A stretch of 60,494 bases of DNA from Pseudomonadota bacterium (GTDB taxonomy: Bacteria; Pseudomonadota; Alphaproteobacteria; Sphingomonadales; Sphingomonadaceae): assembly GCA_021847605.1 (NCBI GenBank), contig JAJZQN010000024.1, positions 1 through 60,494 on the forward strand, written 5' to 3'. Below the pieces are notes generated by a model. It saw only the letters and a program-made list of their open reading frames with translations, did not search any database and had not been told where the DNA came from. The translations under genes were made by a program, and so were the position numbers. Below, piece by piece: positions 8,078-15,943 of this stretch. Position 1 is the stretch's first letter, and each line of letters opens with the position of its first letter.

Positions 8078-10006
8078 TCAGACGGCCCAGCAGCCGCAGC
8101 CCAGCGATCCCCAGAAGGTCTGGACATCGGCAGCAGGCACATTGGCGCCAAGGGCCGCCGCATGATCATGGCCATGAACGCCGCAGGCACTGGCGCATCC
8201 ACAGGCCGACGCCAGTTGTGCCCGGGCCTCGCGGGTTTTGTGGTATCCTCCGAAGGTGGCGACCGGCGACCAGTCGGGCATGGGCTTTGGCAGGTCGGGC
8301 GCAAGCGGGGCATAGTCGCCCTCGCCATGGACCACCTTGCCACCCAGCAGGGTCAGCACCGACCGGATATGGACGATCTGATCCTCCGGCACCGAAAAAT
8401 AATCGGCTGACAACAGAGCAAGGTCGGCCAGTTGCCCGGCCTTGATCTGGCCCTTCTTGCCAATCTCGTTGGAGAACCAGGTATTTTCATGGGTCCACAT
8501 GGCCAGCGCCTTTTCCCGGCTGACGCGATTGTCGCCACGATAGAGGGCAAAGCCACCGACGGTGCGGCCCGTCACCAGCCACGACAAAGATACCCACGGG
8601 TTGTAGCTGGCGACACGGGTCGCATCGGTGCCGGCACCCACAGGAATGCCCGCCGCGATCATGCGGGCAATCGGCGGGGTGCGCTCAGCCGCCTTGGCGC
8701 CATAGCGCTCCACGAAATATTCGCCCTGATAAGCCATGCGATGCTGCACGGCGATGCCACCGCCCAGCGCGGCGATGCGGTCGATATTGCGGTCGCTGAT
8801 GGTTTCGGCATGGTCGAAGAACCAGTTGATGCCCTGCAAGGGGATGTCCCGGTTCACCTTCTCATAGACATCCAGCGCACGTCCGATCGTCTCGTCATAG
8901 GTGGCGTGCAGGCGCCAGGGCCATTTATGCTCGGCCAGCAGGCGGATGACGGGTTCGAGGTCGCCTTCCATGCTGGGCGCCATGTCTGGCCGGGGCTGAC
9001 GGAAATCCTCGAAATCCGCCGCTGAATAGACGAGCATTTCGCCCGCGCCATTGTGGCGATAGGTGTCGTCGCCCTGACCCGGCGTGACCTGTTTCACCCA
9101 GCCGGAGAAATCGGCCAGCTCTTCCTTGGGCTTTTGCGTGAAGAGGTTGTAGCTGATGCGGACGGTCAGCTGATCATCCTGATGCAGCTTCTCGATAATC
9201 TCATAATCGTCGGGATAATTCTGGAAACCGCCACCCGCGTCGATCACCCCGGTGACGCCCAGTGCATTGACGTCGCGCATGAAATGGCGGGTGGAATTGA
9301 GCTGATAGTCCTGCGGCAGCTTTGGCCCCTTGGCCAGCGTCGAATAGAGGATCGTCGCATTGGGCTGCGCCAGCAAAAGCCCGGTCGGGTTGCCCGCCGC
9401 ATCGCGGACGATCTCGCCGCCCGGCGGGTTGGGTGTATCCTTGGTATAGCCAACGACCCGCAGCGCGGCGGCGTTCAGCAGCGCGCGGTCATAGAGGTGC
9501 AGGATGAAGACCGGCGTGTCAGGGGCCACGGCGTTGAGTTCAGCGATCGTCGGCAGACGCTTTTCGGCAAATTGATGCTCGGTAAAGCCGCCGACCACGC
9601 GCACCCATTGCGGGGCGGGGGTGTTGTCGACCTGCCGCTTGAGCATATCCATCGCCTCGGCCAGCGTCGGCACGCCGTCCCAGCGCAATTCCATGTTGAA
9701 ATTCAGGCCACCGCGGATGATGTGCATATGGCTGTCGATCAGGCCGGGGATCAGGCGATGCCCTTTGGCGTCGATGATCGTGGCATCCGGTGCGGCAGCG
9801 CGCACTTCTGCTTCGCTGCCCACCGCCAGAAACTTGCCATTACGGATAGCGACTGCTTCCGCGACTGGATTTCCCCGGTCCAGCGTCGTCACCTTGGCAT
9901 TGATGATGATCATGTCGGTCATGGGGCGTTCCTTGGCATTGGCAGATAGGGAGGAGAGAAGGGCGGAGGCGGCCACCCCGGCCATGGCATCGCGGCGCGT
10001 AATCAT
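8078..10006 (-). CDS. Tat-exported YtcJ-like amidohydrolase with Cys/His-rich tail
   Basis: A 642-residue Amidohydrolase_3 (YtcJ-like) protein. A twin-arginine-type leader (MITRRDAMAGVAASALL) is followed by the N-terminal beta-sandwich (MIIINAKVTTLDRGNP, GKFLAVGS) and the metal-binding DSHMHI motif near residue 92. Further His and Asp ligands appear as WRLHATYD, FDHAET and GAGTDATR. These enzymes hydrolyse amide or urea-type bonds; the substrate is unknown. The last 43 residues are unusual: C602, C604, C608, H611, H613, H615, C637 and C639 form a dense putative metal or cluster site. The start overlaps the XapX stop (ATGA), and it is the last gene of its operon. Confidence 0.88.
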   Translation of the reverse strand: MITRRDAMAGVAASALLSSLSANAKERPMTDMIIINAKVTTLDRGNPVAEAVAIRNGKFLAVGSEAEVRAAAPDATIIDAKGHRLIPGLIDSHMHIIRGGLNFNMELRWDGVPTLAEAMDMLKRQVDNTPAPQWVRVVGGFTEHQFAEKRLPTIAELNAVAPDTPVFILHLYDRALLNAAALRVVGYTKDTPNPPGGEIVRDAAGNPTGLLLAQPNATILYSTLAKGPKLPQDYQLNSTRHFMRDVNALGVTGVIDAGGGFQNYPDDYEIIEKLHQDDQLTVRISYNLFTQKPKEELADFSGWVKQVTPGQGDDTYRHNGAGEMLVYSAADFEDFRQPRPDMAPSMEGDLEPVIRLLAEHKWPWRLHATYDETIGRALDVYEKVNRDIPLQGINWFFDHAETISDRNIDRIAALGGGIAVQHRMAYQGEYFVERYGAKAAERTPPIARMIAAGIPVGAGTDATRVASYNPWVSLSWLVTGRTVGGFALYRGDNRVSREKALAMWTHENTWFSNEIGKKGQIKAGQLADLALLSADYFSVPEDQIVHIRSVLTLLGGKVVHGEGDYAPLAPDLPKPMPDWSPVATFGGYHKTREARAQLASACGCASACGVHGHDHAAALGANVPAADVQTFWGSLGCGCWAV

Positions 10007-10251
10007 GCGTCGCTCTTCTGATTGTTGGGCAGGCGGCCCAGCACATGGTCGCGGCATTCATTACGCACGAAGCGGGCCAATTCATGACTGTCGGCCCAGC
10101 GCTTGGCGAGCGGTATGACCTGTTCGCCGACCAATATGCCAAGCAGGCCGATCAGAGCCACCACCGGGGGAGCGGGCGACCGCACCCCCAACAGCGAATA
10201 GACGATGCCGACCAGCAGACCGGCGCCAAGGGAGAGAAGATAGACTTTCAT
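10003..10251 (-). CDS. XapX-domain small membrane protein (DUF1427)
   Basis: An 82-residue protein with two membrane helices. MKVYLLSLGAGLLVGIVYSL is followed by LGVRSPAPPVVALIGLLGIL and a cytoplasmic charged tail. The helix - RSPAPPxxALIGLLGI - helix arrangement is the XapX signature. XapX proteins are small inner-membrane proteins of unknown role, often found next to isochorismatase or amidohydrolase genes. The ATG directly before KVYLLSLGAG was preferred over one six codons upstream because it gives the family N-terminus. Its stop overlaps the amidohydrolase start. Confidence 0.85.
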   Translation of the reverse strand: MKVYLLSLGAGLLVGIVYSLLGVRSPAPPVVALIGLLGILVGEQVIPLAKRWADSHELARFVRNECRDHVLGRLPNNQKSDA

Positions 10252-10273
10252 CGCCGGTCTCCTATTCAACGCA

Positions 10274-11110
10274 TCACTTCTGGATGAAGGTAAGGATGTC
10301 GGCGTTCAGCACATCGGCATTGACCGTCAGCATGCCATGCGAATAACCTTCATAAATCTTCAGCGTCGCGTTCGGCAGGATTTCGGCCTGAAGCACTCCG
10401 GCATTCTTGTAGGGTACGACCTGATCATCGTCGCCATGCAGCACCAGAGTCGGGACGGTGATGGCGGTCAGATCGTCGGTCTGATCCGTTTCGGAGAAAG
10501 CCTTGATGCCTTCATAATGGGCCTTGGCGCTGCCCATCATGCCCTGACGCCACCAATTGTCGATGACGGCGGGCTTTACGTCGGCGCCTTCACGGTTGAA
10601 GCCATAAAAAGGCCCGGCGGCAACATCGCGGAAGAATTGCGCACGGTTGGCGGCAAGCCCGGCGCGCAGGCCATCGAACACATCCATGGGCAGGCCATCG
10701 GGATAGCGCTCCGTCTTCAGCATGATCGGCGGGACAGCACTGACCAGTACGGCCTTGGCCACGCGGCCTTCGGGCAGGCCGTAACGGGCGACATAGGCCG
10801 CCACTTCGCCACCGCCGGTCGAATGACCGATATGGATGGCGTTTTTCAGGTCCAGATGACGGGCGACAGCGGCAGCGTCGGCGGCATAATGGGCCATATC
10901 ATGGCCTTCGCTCACCTGAGCCGATCGTCCATGGCCGCGACGGTCGTGGGCGACGACGCGATAGCCCTCGCCCAAGAAGAACAGCATCTGCGCGTCCCAG
11001 TCGTCGGACGACAGCGGCCAGCCATGGTGGAACATGATGGGCTGGGCGTCCTTGCTGCCCCAGTCCTTGTAGAAGATGCCGACGCCATCGTTGGTGGTCA
11101 CGAAGCTCAT
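10274..11110 (-). CDS. Alpha/beta hydrolase, non-haem chloroperoxidase/arylesterase type
   Basis: A 278-residue alpha/beta hydrolase. It has the oxyanion segment FHHGWPLSSDDWD (residues 28-40), the RRGHGRS motif, the nucleophile elbow GHSTGGGE with Ser97, the acid in HGDDDQVVP (Asp227/228) and His258 in GYSHGM. This is the cofactor-free chloroperoxidase (perhydrolase/arylesterase) subgroup, whose members hydrolyse esters or lactones and can make peracids. No signal peptide. The ATG used is preceded by GGAAA; an upstream in-frame start would add 29 residues foreign to the family. It is the second gene of the isochorismatase operon. Confidence 0.92.
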   Translation of the reverse strand: MSFVTTNDGVGIFYKDWGSKDAQPIMFHHGWPLSSDDWDAQMLFFLGEGYRVVAHDRRGHGRSAQVSEGHDMAHYAADAAAVARHLDLKNAIHIGHSTGGGEVAAYVARYGLPEGRVAKAVLVSAVPPIMLKTERYPDGLPMDVFDGLRAGLAANRAQFFRDVAAGPFYGFNREGADVKPAVIDNWWRQGMMGSAKAHYEGIKAFSETDQTDDLTAITVPTLVLHGDDDQVVPYKNAGVLQAEILPNATLKIYEGYSHGMLTVNADVLNADILTFIQK

Positions 11111-11200
11111 GGGGATTTCCTTTCGGGGAATGTCGGTTTCAGGGGAGAAAGGGGACCAGCAGCCGGGGAGAGAGGGGGCAGCCGCCGGTCCCGACACATG

Positions 11201-11860
11201 TCAGTGGCCGCCTTCGGAGGCTCCGAACATGGTCTTGGCATATTTGATGCCCAGGCCGTATGCGCCGCCAAATTCCTTGGCGATGCCGGTGGTGGAGTCA
11301 TAGGTTTCGGTGCGTGCCCAATCGCGCTGAAGCTCCAGCATATATTGCAGCGACGTCATCGGCTTGGCGCCGAGCTGGATCATGCGCTGCACGGCGCGTT
11401 CATGGGCTTCTTCGCTGATGTCACCACAGGCGTCGGCGATGAAATAGACGTCGAAGCCCTGATCGATCGCGGATGCAGTCGGTCCGACAATGCAGACGCT
11501 GGTCCACAGGCCAGCCAGCACGATCCGCTCCTTGCCGATGCGGTTCACTTCCTCGATCACGGCGGCATCTTCCCAGGTGTTCATGCTGGTGCGATCCAGC
11601 AACGGCTGGCCGGGGAAGGCATCGGTGATTTCGTCGAACATCGGACCGGAAAAGCTCTTTTCGGCGACCGTGGTCAGGATGGTCGATACGCCGAACGACT
11701 TGGCCGCGCGGCTGATGAGGGCGGCATTGTTGCGGAGCAGCTCAGGCGCGATCGACTTGGTTGCAAAAGACATTTGCGACTGAAAGTCGATGAGAATGAG
11801 GGTGTGGTCGGTCGGCGAGATGAGGGACTTGCCAGGGGTCGGGGTGGCGGTGATCGTCAT
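11201..11860 (-). CDS. Isochorismatase-family cysteine hydrolase (YcaC-like)
   Basis: A 219-residue cytoplasmic hydrolase of the isochorismatase-like superfamily, YcaC subgroup. Asp25 in TLILIDFQSQM and nucleophile Cys123 in LAGLWTSVCI (typical SVCIxxTA block) are in place. At the position where the YcaC Asp-Lys-Cys triad would have Lys, this protein appears to have Arg90 (LLDRTSMNTW). YcaC-type enzymes have poorly defined substrates. It is first in an operon with a chloroperoxidase-like hydrolase, XapX and a Tat amidohydrolase. A paired-box operator lies 86-118 bases upstream. Confidence 0.9.
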   Translation of the reverse strand: MTITATPTPGKSLISPTDHTLILIDFQSQMSFATKSIAPELLRNNAALISRAAKSFGVSTILTTVAEKSFSGPMFDEITDAFPGQPLLDRTSMNTWEDAAVIEEVNRIGKERIVLAGLWTSVCIVGPTASAIDQGFDVYFIADACGDISEEAHERAVQRMIQLGAKPMTSLQYMLELQRDWARTETYDSTTGIAKEFGGAYGLGIKYAKTMFGASEGGH

Positions 11861-11945
11861 GGGTCGGCTCCTTGGGTTTACGTGGCGTTCAGGCAGCGTC
11901 TCGCTGCTCTGGGGATCGTTCTAACAGCCATTTTTATCTGAAATA

Positions 11946-11978
11946 CTCGGATAAGATTGTCTGAAATGTTCGAATAAA
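11946..11978 (-). promoter_or_regulatory. Paired-box operator upstream of isochorismatase operon
   Basis: On the plus strand, box 1 CTCGGATAAG and box 2 TTCGAATAAA start 23 bases apart. Each is preceded by a CTGAAAT stretch, so the unit reads as a 23-base imperfect direct repeat. It is AT-rich against a GC-rich background and lies in the 291-base gap between the isochorismatase start and the end of the response-regulator gene. I see no gene in the rest of that gap. Confidence 0.6.
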
Positions 11979-12151
11979 TAGAAATGTCTGGTGAGAGGTC
12001 CGCTACGTCGACGCACGCGGCGCCGACGCAGCGGGTCCCTGTACCCGACGCGCGCAATGCTAGAGGATACTGCCCTGACCGTATTGGATCAGGCTGATGC
12101 GTTAGCGATCATCCGAACGAAAAGGGCGGCCTGTACGCGCGCGCCACATCG

Positions 12152-12871
12152 TCACAATTCGATCAGGCCGCGCTTGATCGCCAGAGTGACCGCATGGGTG
12201 CGGTCTGTCGCATCCAGCTTAGAAAATATGGATTTCATATGGCCCTTCACCGTCTCTTCGGTGATGTTCAGTCGGGCGGCGACCAGCTTGTTGCTGTTGC
12301 CCCAGGCAGCGAGTGACAGGACCGCGATTTCCCGCTCCGTCAGCGGGTCTTCCAATACATGCAGGGCGATCGCGGTCGCGACCGTGGCGTCCAGATGCTT
12401 GCCGCCCAGATGCACGGATCGGATCGCGTCGAGTAGTTGCTTGCGCAGGCTGGCCTTGAGCAGATAGCCCATGGCACCCGCCCTTAAGGCCTTGATTGCC
12501 CGTCCATCGCCCGAATAAGTGGTGAGGACGATGATCCGCGCGCCCGGATGCCGTTCCCTGATCTGGGCTATGGCATCCAGCCCGGACATATCTGCCATTT
12601 GCAGGTCCATCAGGACGATGTCCGGACGCAGCCGGTCATATTCTGCGATGGCATGGCGGCCATTATCCGCTTCGCCGACGATCTGCATGTCCATTTGCGT
12701 GGCCAGCATGGCACGCACACCTTCACGCAGCAGCGCATGATCATCCACCACCAGAATCGATATGGGCGATGTCGCGGGCTGCATATCATGGCTATGGGTC
12801 GGACCGGACTGCATCGCACCAGATAAGCGTCTGGATGGCTCCAAGTCCATGCGATCTTGGGCTATGATCAT
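12152..12871 (-). CDS. NarL/FixJ-family response regulator
   Basis: A 239-residue two-domain regulator. The receiver has the acidic pair in ILVVDDH, phospho-acceptor Asp89 in IVLMDLQM, Thr117/118 and Lys139 in YLLKAS. A LuxR-type helix-turn-helix follows (DPLTEREIAVLSLAAWGNSNKLVAARLNITEETVKGHMKSIFSKL region). The first ATG overlaps the stop of the M17_N-domain gene (ATGA) and is used; an ATG 29 codons later would give the more usual 210-residue length. No kinase is adjacent. The HisKA_3 kinase at the left edge is of the matching class and is a candidate partner. Confidence 0.9.
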   Translation of the reverse strand: MIIAQDRMDLEPSRRLSGAMQSGPTHSHDMQPATSPISILVVDDHALLREGVRAMLATQMDMQIVGEADNGRHAIAEYDRLRPDIVLMDLQMADMSGLDAIAQIRERHPGARIIVLTTYSGDGRAIKALRAGAMGYLLKASLRKQLLDAIRSVHLGGKHLDATVATAIALHVLEDPLTEREIAVLSLAAWGNSNKLVAARLNITEETVKGHMKSIFSKLDATDRTHAVTLAIKRGLIEL

Positions 12872-13440
12872 CCTGCCCCGCCACGTCGATCGATAACCGA
12901 TTGAAAATGAGACTGCACATATGTGTCATGCGGCGTACGCAGGTCGAAAATCCATCGCCTGTCGGTAAAGCGCGTCGGATCGTGGCAGGCGTCCATGGCA
13001 TCCAGCATATGATCCATCATATGCTGTGCCGTCTGCGCTATGGATGCCGGTGTGGCATCGCCATTGGGGAGGGCCAGAAGGCAGGCGATGGTGCAACTGT
13101 CGAGTGGAATGGCGGCTCTGGCAGCGACCCCCGCCAGATTCCCCATGATGCCGGGGGTGATTTCGGCAGCAAGGCCCATGCCGATAATCAGAATGGATCT
13201 GGCCCGCACCTGGGCGGGCAGGCTGGATAAAATCAGCGTCTCGCCAAAGTCCCCCTTAAATATACCGCCAGCGCGCAGGTGCGACAGGGTTCCCAGCAGG
13301 GCGCAATCCAACTCGCATGTACTTTGGGCCGGATCTTCCAAAGCCGGAATGATGGGCATGCCCACGATCAACAGATCGACGTCGGCTTCTACCGGATCGA
13401 CCCTGCCGACTTCAAAGCACATCTTATGATAGACGCCCAT
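12868..13440 (-). CDS. Stand-alone M17 leucyl-aminopeptidase N-terminal-domain protein
   Basis: A 190-residue protein made only of a domain resembling the N-terminal (macro-like) domain of M17 leucyl aminopeptidases: CELDCALLGTLSHLRAGGIF, then KGDFGETLILSSLP, then RSILIIGMGLAAEITPGIM and a following alanine-rich helix. The catalytic C-terminal domain with its two-zinc site is absent, so it should not be a peptidase. In some M17 enzymes this domain binds DNA or ligands. The ATG chosen has AAGG eight bases upstream; a TTG eight codons earlier is possible. The gene is translationally coupled to the NarL-type regulator downstream, hinting at a sensory or regulatory role. Confidence 0.6.
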   Translation of the reverse strand: MGVYHKMCFEVGRVDPVEADVDLLIVGMPIIPALEDPAQSTCELDCALLGTLSHLRAGGIFKGDFGETLILSSLPAQVRARSILIIGMGLAAEITPGIMGNLAGVAARAAIPLDSCTIACLLALPNGDATPASIAQTAQHMMDHMLDAMDACHDPTRFTDRRWIFDLRTPHDTYVQSHFQSVIDRRGGAG

Positions 13441-13764
13441 CTGTTGCGCCTTGATCCCATCCAATCGGCTTTGATCCCTATCCTTGGGACGGACATGGCT
13501 GGCCGCCTTTCATATGGGGCCAGGCTATAGGTTGGGCGCTGCGCGGTCGCGTTTAAGCCGGATGGTTTTTGGACAATCATGCTGCATTCGCCGAGCGGTT
13601 GCTGATTGTCAGATTTCGCTGTCCTACGGGATTGCAGACATGAATATCCGTTGGGAACGCGACCTGCCCGACATGTACGCATTTAACCCGTATTATTCGA
13701 TAATTATAAGAATCGGTAACAAAATGTCAAAATCGCCGGGAAATGTGCGAAGCTAAGGCAGACG
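13441..13764. other. Intergenic region, no supported gene
   Basis: The gap lies between the TauE/SafE permease stop and the M17_N-domain gene start. It becomes AT-rich near 13680-13745 and holds a short open frame of about 39 codons on the plus strand with no recognisable features. It probably contains the promoter of the M17_N-domain/response-regulator pair. Confidence 0.4.
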
Positions 13765-14541
13765 TCAAAGGATGAGGTTGAGCGCCACGATGATGAGAAT
13801 CACTGCCAGGGTCCGCCGCAATATCGTTTCGCGCACATGCGATGCGAGCGAGCTTCCGATGATGATGCCCGGCACCGATCCGATCAGAAGAGAGCCAAGC
13901 AGAGAGAAATCCACCGTCCCCAGCCACCAATGGCCGATACCCGCCACAAAGGTCAGAGGCACCGCATGGGCGACATCCGTGCCCACGATCCGCGCCAGCG
14001 GAACACGCGGATAGAGGACCAGCAGAGCCGTCGCGCCGATCGCGCCAGCGCCGACCGAAGTGACCGTTACGGCGGCGCCGACCAGCAGGCCCAACAGGAT
14101 GGTCAGATTGCGGGTCAGGACAGGATTATCCTGCCCGTCATGCCGCCGCGCCCAAGCCTGAATACGCTCTTTCGCCAGCAACGCTGCACCGGTCAGCAGC
14201 AACATGCAACCCAGCGTCAGCTTGATCGGATCGACGATGGAGTGGGACGGCGGTCCCAGTCTGGACAGGAGGTAAAGGGCAGCGATAGTGGCGGGCAGGC
14301 TGCCAAGCGCCATCCATCCCACGACCCGCCATTCGACCGACTTCTTCCAGCCATGGATGAGGCTGCCGACGCTTTTGGTCAGACAGGCATAGAGAAGGTC
14401 GGTACCCACAGCCGCAGCCGGATGAAAATTGAAAAGCAGGACGAGGATGGGCGTCATCAGCGATCCGCCGCCCACGCCGGTCAGGCCGACCAGAACGCCC
14501 ACCAGCAATCCAGCCAGAGAATAAAGCGGGTTGAATGTCAT
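13765..14541 (-). CDS. TauE/SafE (TSUP) family permease
   Basis: A 258-residue inner-membrane protein with seven or eight helices. It shows the TSUP signature GLLVGVLVGLTGVGGGSLMTPIL near residues 12-34 and its internal repeat LLVGAAVTVTSVGAGAIGATALL near 150-172. An AVGTDLLYA / IVGTDVAHAV pair lies in the two halves. Family members export sulfite, sulfoacetate or other small organosulfur or organic anions. No sulfur-metabolism genes are nearby, so the substrate is open. It is divergent from the DUF2147 operon across 210 bases. Confidence 0.9.
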   Translation of the reverse strand: MTFNPLYSLAGLLVGVLVGLTGVGGGSLMTPILVLLFNFHPAAAVGTDLLYACLTKSVGSLIHGWKKSVEWRVVGWMALGSLPATIAALYLLSRLGPPSHSIVDPIKLTLGCMLLLTGAALLAKERIQAWARRHDGQDNPVLTRNLTILLGLLVGAAVTVTSVGAGAIGATALLVLYPRVPLARIVGTDVAHAVPLTFVAGIGHWWLGTVDFSLLGSLLIGSVPGIIIGSSLASHVRETILRRTLAVILIIVALNLIL

Positions 14542-14751
14542 CTACTCTCTACGGCCCTGAACTGGTGGGAATATATACGCGCTCAGCCCTGCACTTATTC
14601 CAACCATCCGATATGGCAAGGCAGGATGAAGTTTCGCCCCGCGTAGCCATTCTTTGGGTCATTAAGGATCGGTCATCTTCCCGCCAACTTCAGGTAGGGC
14701 AAAGAGGCCTAGGCAGTCTATAAGGCAGGAGTAGCCCGCGAGGACGTTGAA

Positions 14752-15171
14752 ATGCGCAAGATGCTGGTTGCGGTTCTGCTCGCCATGCTGGCCTCGGCCG
14801 CTCATGGTGAAACGGTAGATACCACACCGAACGGATTGTGGCGTAATCCGCGCAACAGCGTTGCTGTGCGAACCGGACCTTGCGGCGATCATCTATGTGG
14901 CTGGGTCGTATGGGCCGATGCCGAAGCGCGCGCCGATGCCCGCGATAGCGGCGTCGATAATCTGATAGGAACTCGCCTGTTGGAGGATTATCGGCCAAAT
15001 GGGAAAAGCGCATGGACCGGCACGGTCTATGTCCCCGACATGGGCCGGCATTTCGCATCGCAAATTCAGCAAATTTCGCCGGGTCAACTAAAGATCAAGG
15101 GCTGCATTTTGGGGGGCTTCTTGTGCCGGACGCAGCTCTGGACCCGGATCGAAAGGATACCCGATGCGTGA
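14752..15171 (+). CDS. Secreted DUF2147-domain protein
   Basis: A 139-residue exported protein with signal peptide MRKMLVAVLLAMLASAAHG. It has a DUF2147 core: GLWRNPRNSVAVRTGPCGDHLCGWVVWAD, then GKSAWTGTVYVPDMGRHF and a C-terminal IKGCILGGFLCRTQLWTR. Two Cys pairs (C-DHL-C and the CILGGFLC region) may form disulfides. DUF2147 proteins are small periplasmic beta-barrel-like proteins of unknown role, often near envelope genes. It heads the VirJ-AcvB-MprF operon and overlaps the VirJ-like gene by 8 bases, with AAGGAT inside its own end as ribosome site for the next gene. Confidence 0.85.
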   Translation: MRKMLVAVLLAMLASAAHGETVDTTPNGLWRNPRNSVAVRTGPCGDHLCGWVVWADAEARADARDSGVDNLIGTRLLEDYRPNGKSAWTGTVYVPDMGRHFASQIQQISPGQLKIKGCILGGFLCRTQLWTRIERIPDA

Positions 15172-15913
15172 ACGCGGTCGTGTAAGAAGATTCCTGTTAT
15201 GGGCATCGGCTTCGGTCCTTGTCGGAGTGATTGCTTGGGTCGCAGGGTATCCCGCGCTCGCCGGGGATGCGGTGCAGGACTTTGGCGGCCGTCGAGACGC
15301 CGCAACCGCCATTGCCTTCTTTTCGGGTGACATGGGTTTCGGGTTTGGGATGAGCGGCAAGGTGGCAAAAGGCCTTGCTGCAAAGGGGGTTCCTGTCATT
15401 GGCTTCAGTTCGCCCCGCTATTTTGCGCATCGCCGCACTTTGGACGAAGCGAACCGCATCGTGGCCGATGCCATCCGGCTGACGATCAGGCGCACCGGCG
15501 CGGAGCAGGTGATATTGATGGGACAATCCTATGGTGCGGATATCGTTGCGACCACCGTTCCGAACCTGCTCGCTGAAGTGCGCGATCATCTGGCCGGGGT
15601 GGTCATGATCGTGCCGGCGCAGACGGTCTATTTCCGGTCTGATCCCTTGGGTCTGGCCTATCATGGTGAACCCGATGCCCGACCATTGAAGGGGATACAG
15701 CGATTTCATGCAACACCGCTGATCTGCATTTATGGAGTGGAGGAGAAGGATAGCCTCTGCCCACCACTTGCCGGTGGCGCGGCCCGAGTGACAGGCCTGC
15801 CCGGGGGGCATTTTCTGCATCATGATCAGGACCGTCTGATTTCGACGCTCACGGCTCAGTTGCGCTCCATCGACCCGGCCATTCTTCCTGTACCATCGGC
15901 CAACAAAAACTGA
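15164..15913 (+). CDS. virJ: VirJ-like periplasmic serine hydrolase (single domain)
   Basis: A 249-residue protein with an N-terminal signal anchor (residues 9-33) and one AcvB/VirJ domain. It has FFSGDMGFG (the family S-GDGG position), nucleophile elbow GQSYGAD with Ser122, and His216 in LPGGHFLHH. VirJ of Agrobacterium and the C-terminal half of AcvB share this fold, and AcvB hydrolyses lysyl-phosphatidylglycerol. In the family the first motif is usually GDGGW; here it is GDMGF, so specificity may differ. Its place in front of AcvB and MprF gives the operon two such proteins. Confidence 0.82.
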   Translation: MRERGRVRRFLLWASASVLVGVIAWVAGYPALAGDAVQDFGGRRDAATAIAFFSGDMGFGFGMSGKVAKGLAAKGVPVIGFSSPRYFAHRRTLDEANRIVADAIRLTIRRTGAEQVILMGQSYGADIVATTVPNLLAEVRDHLAGVVMIVPAQTVYFRSDPLGLAYHGEPDARPLKGIQRFHATPLICIYGVEEKDSLCPPLAGGAARVTGLPGGHFLHHDQDRLISTLTAQLRSIDPAILPVPSANKN

Positions 15914-15943
15914 CCGCAGTATGGGGGAAGGACGGGGACGGAT

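Noticed and set aside
10337..11941. A 534-codon open frame on the plus strand, antisense to the hydrolase and isochorismatase genes
   Set aside because: It mirrors two well-conserved minus-strand genes and their intergenic gap; long antisense frames are common in GC-rich DNA and it has no domain.
13640..13756. A 39-codon plus-strand frame in the gap before the TauE/SafE gene
   Set aside because: No ribosome site, domain or neighbour support; may be chance.
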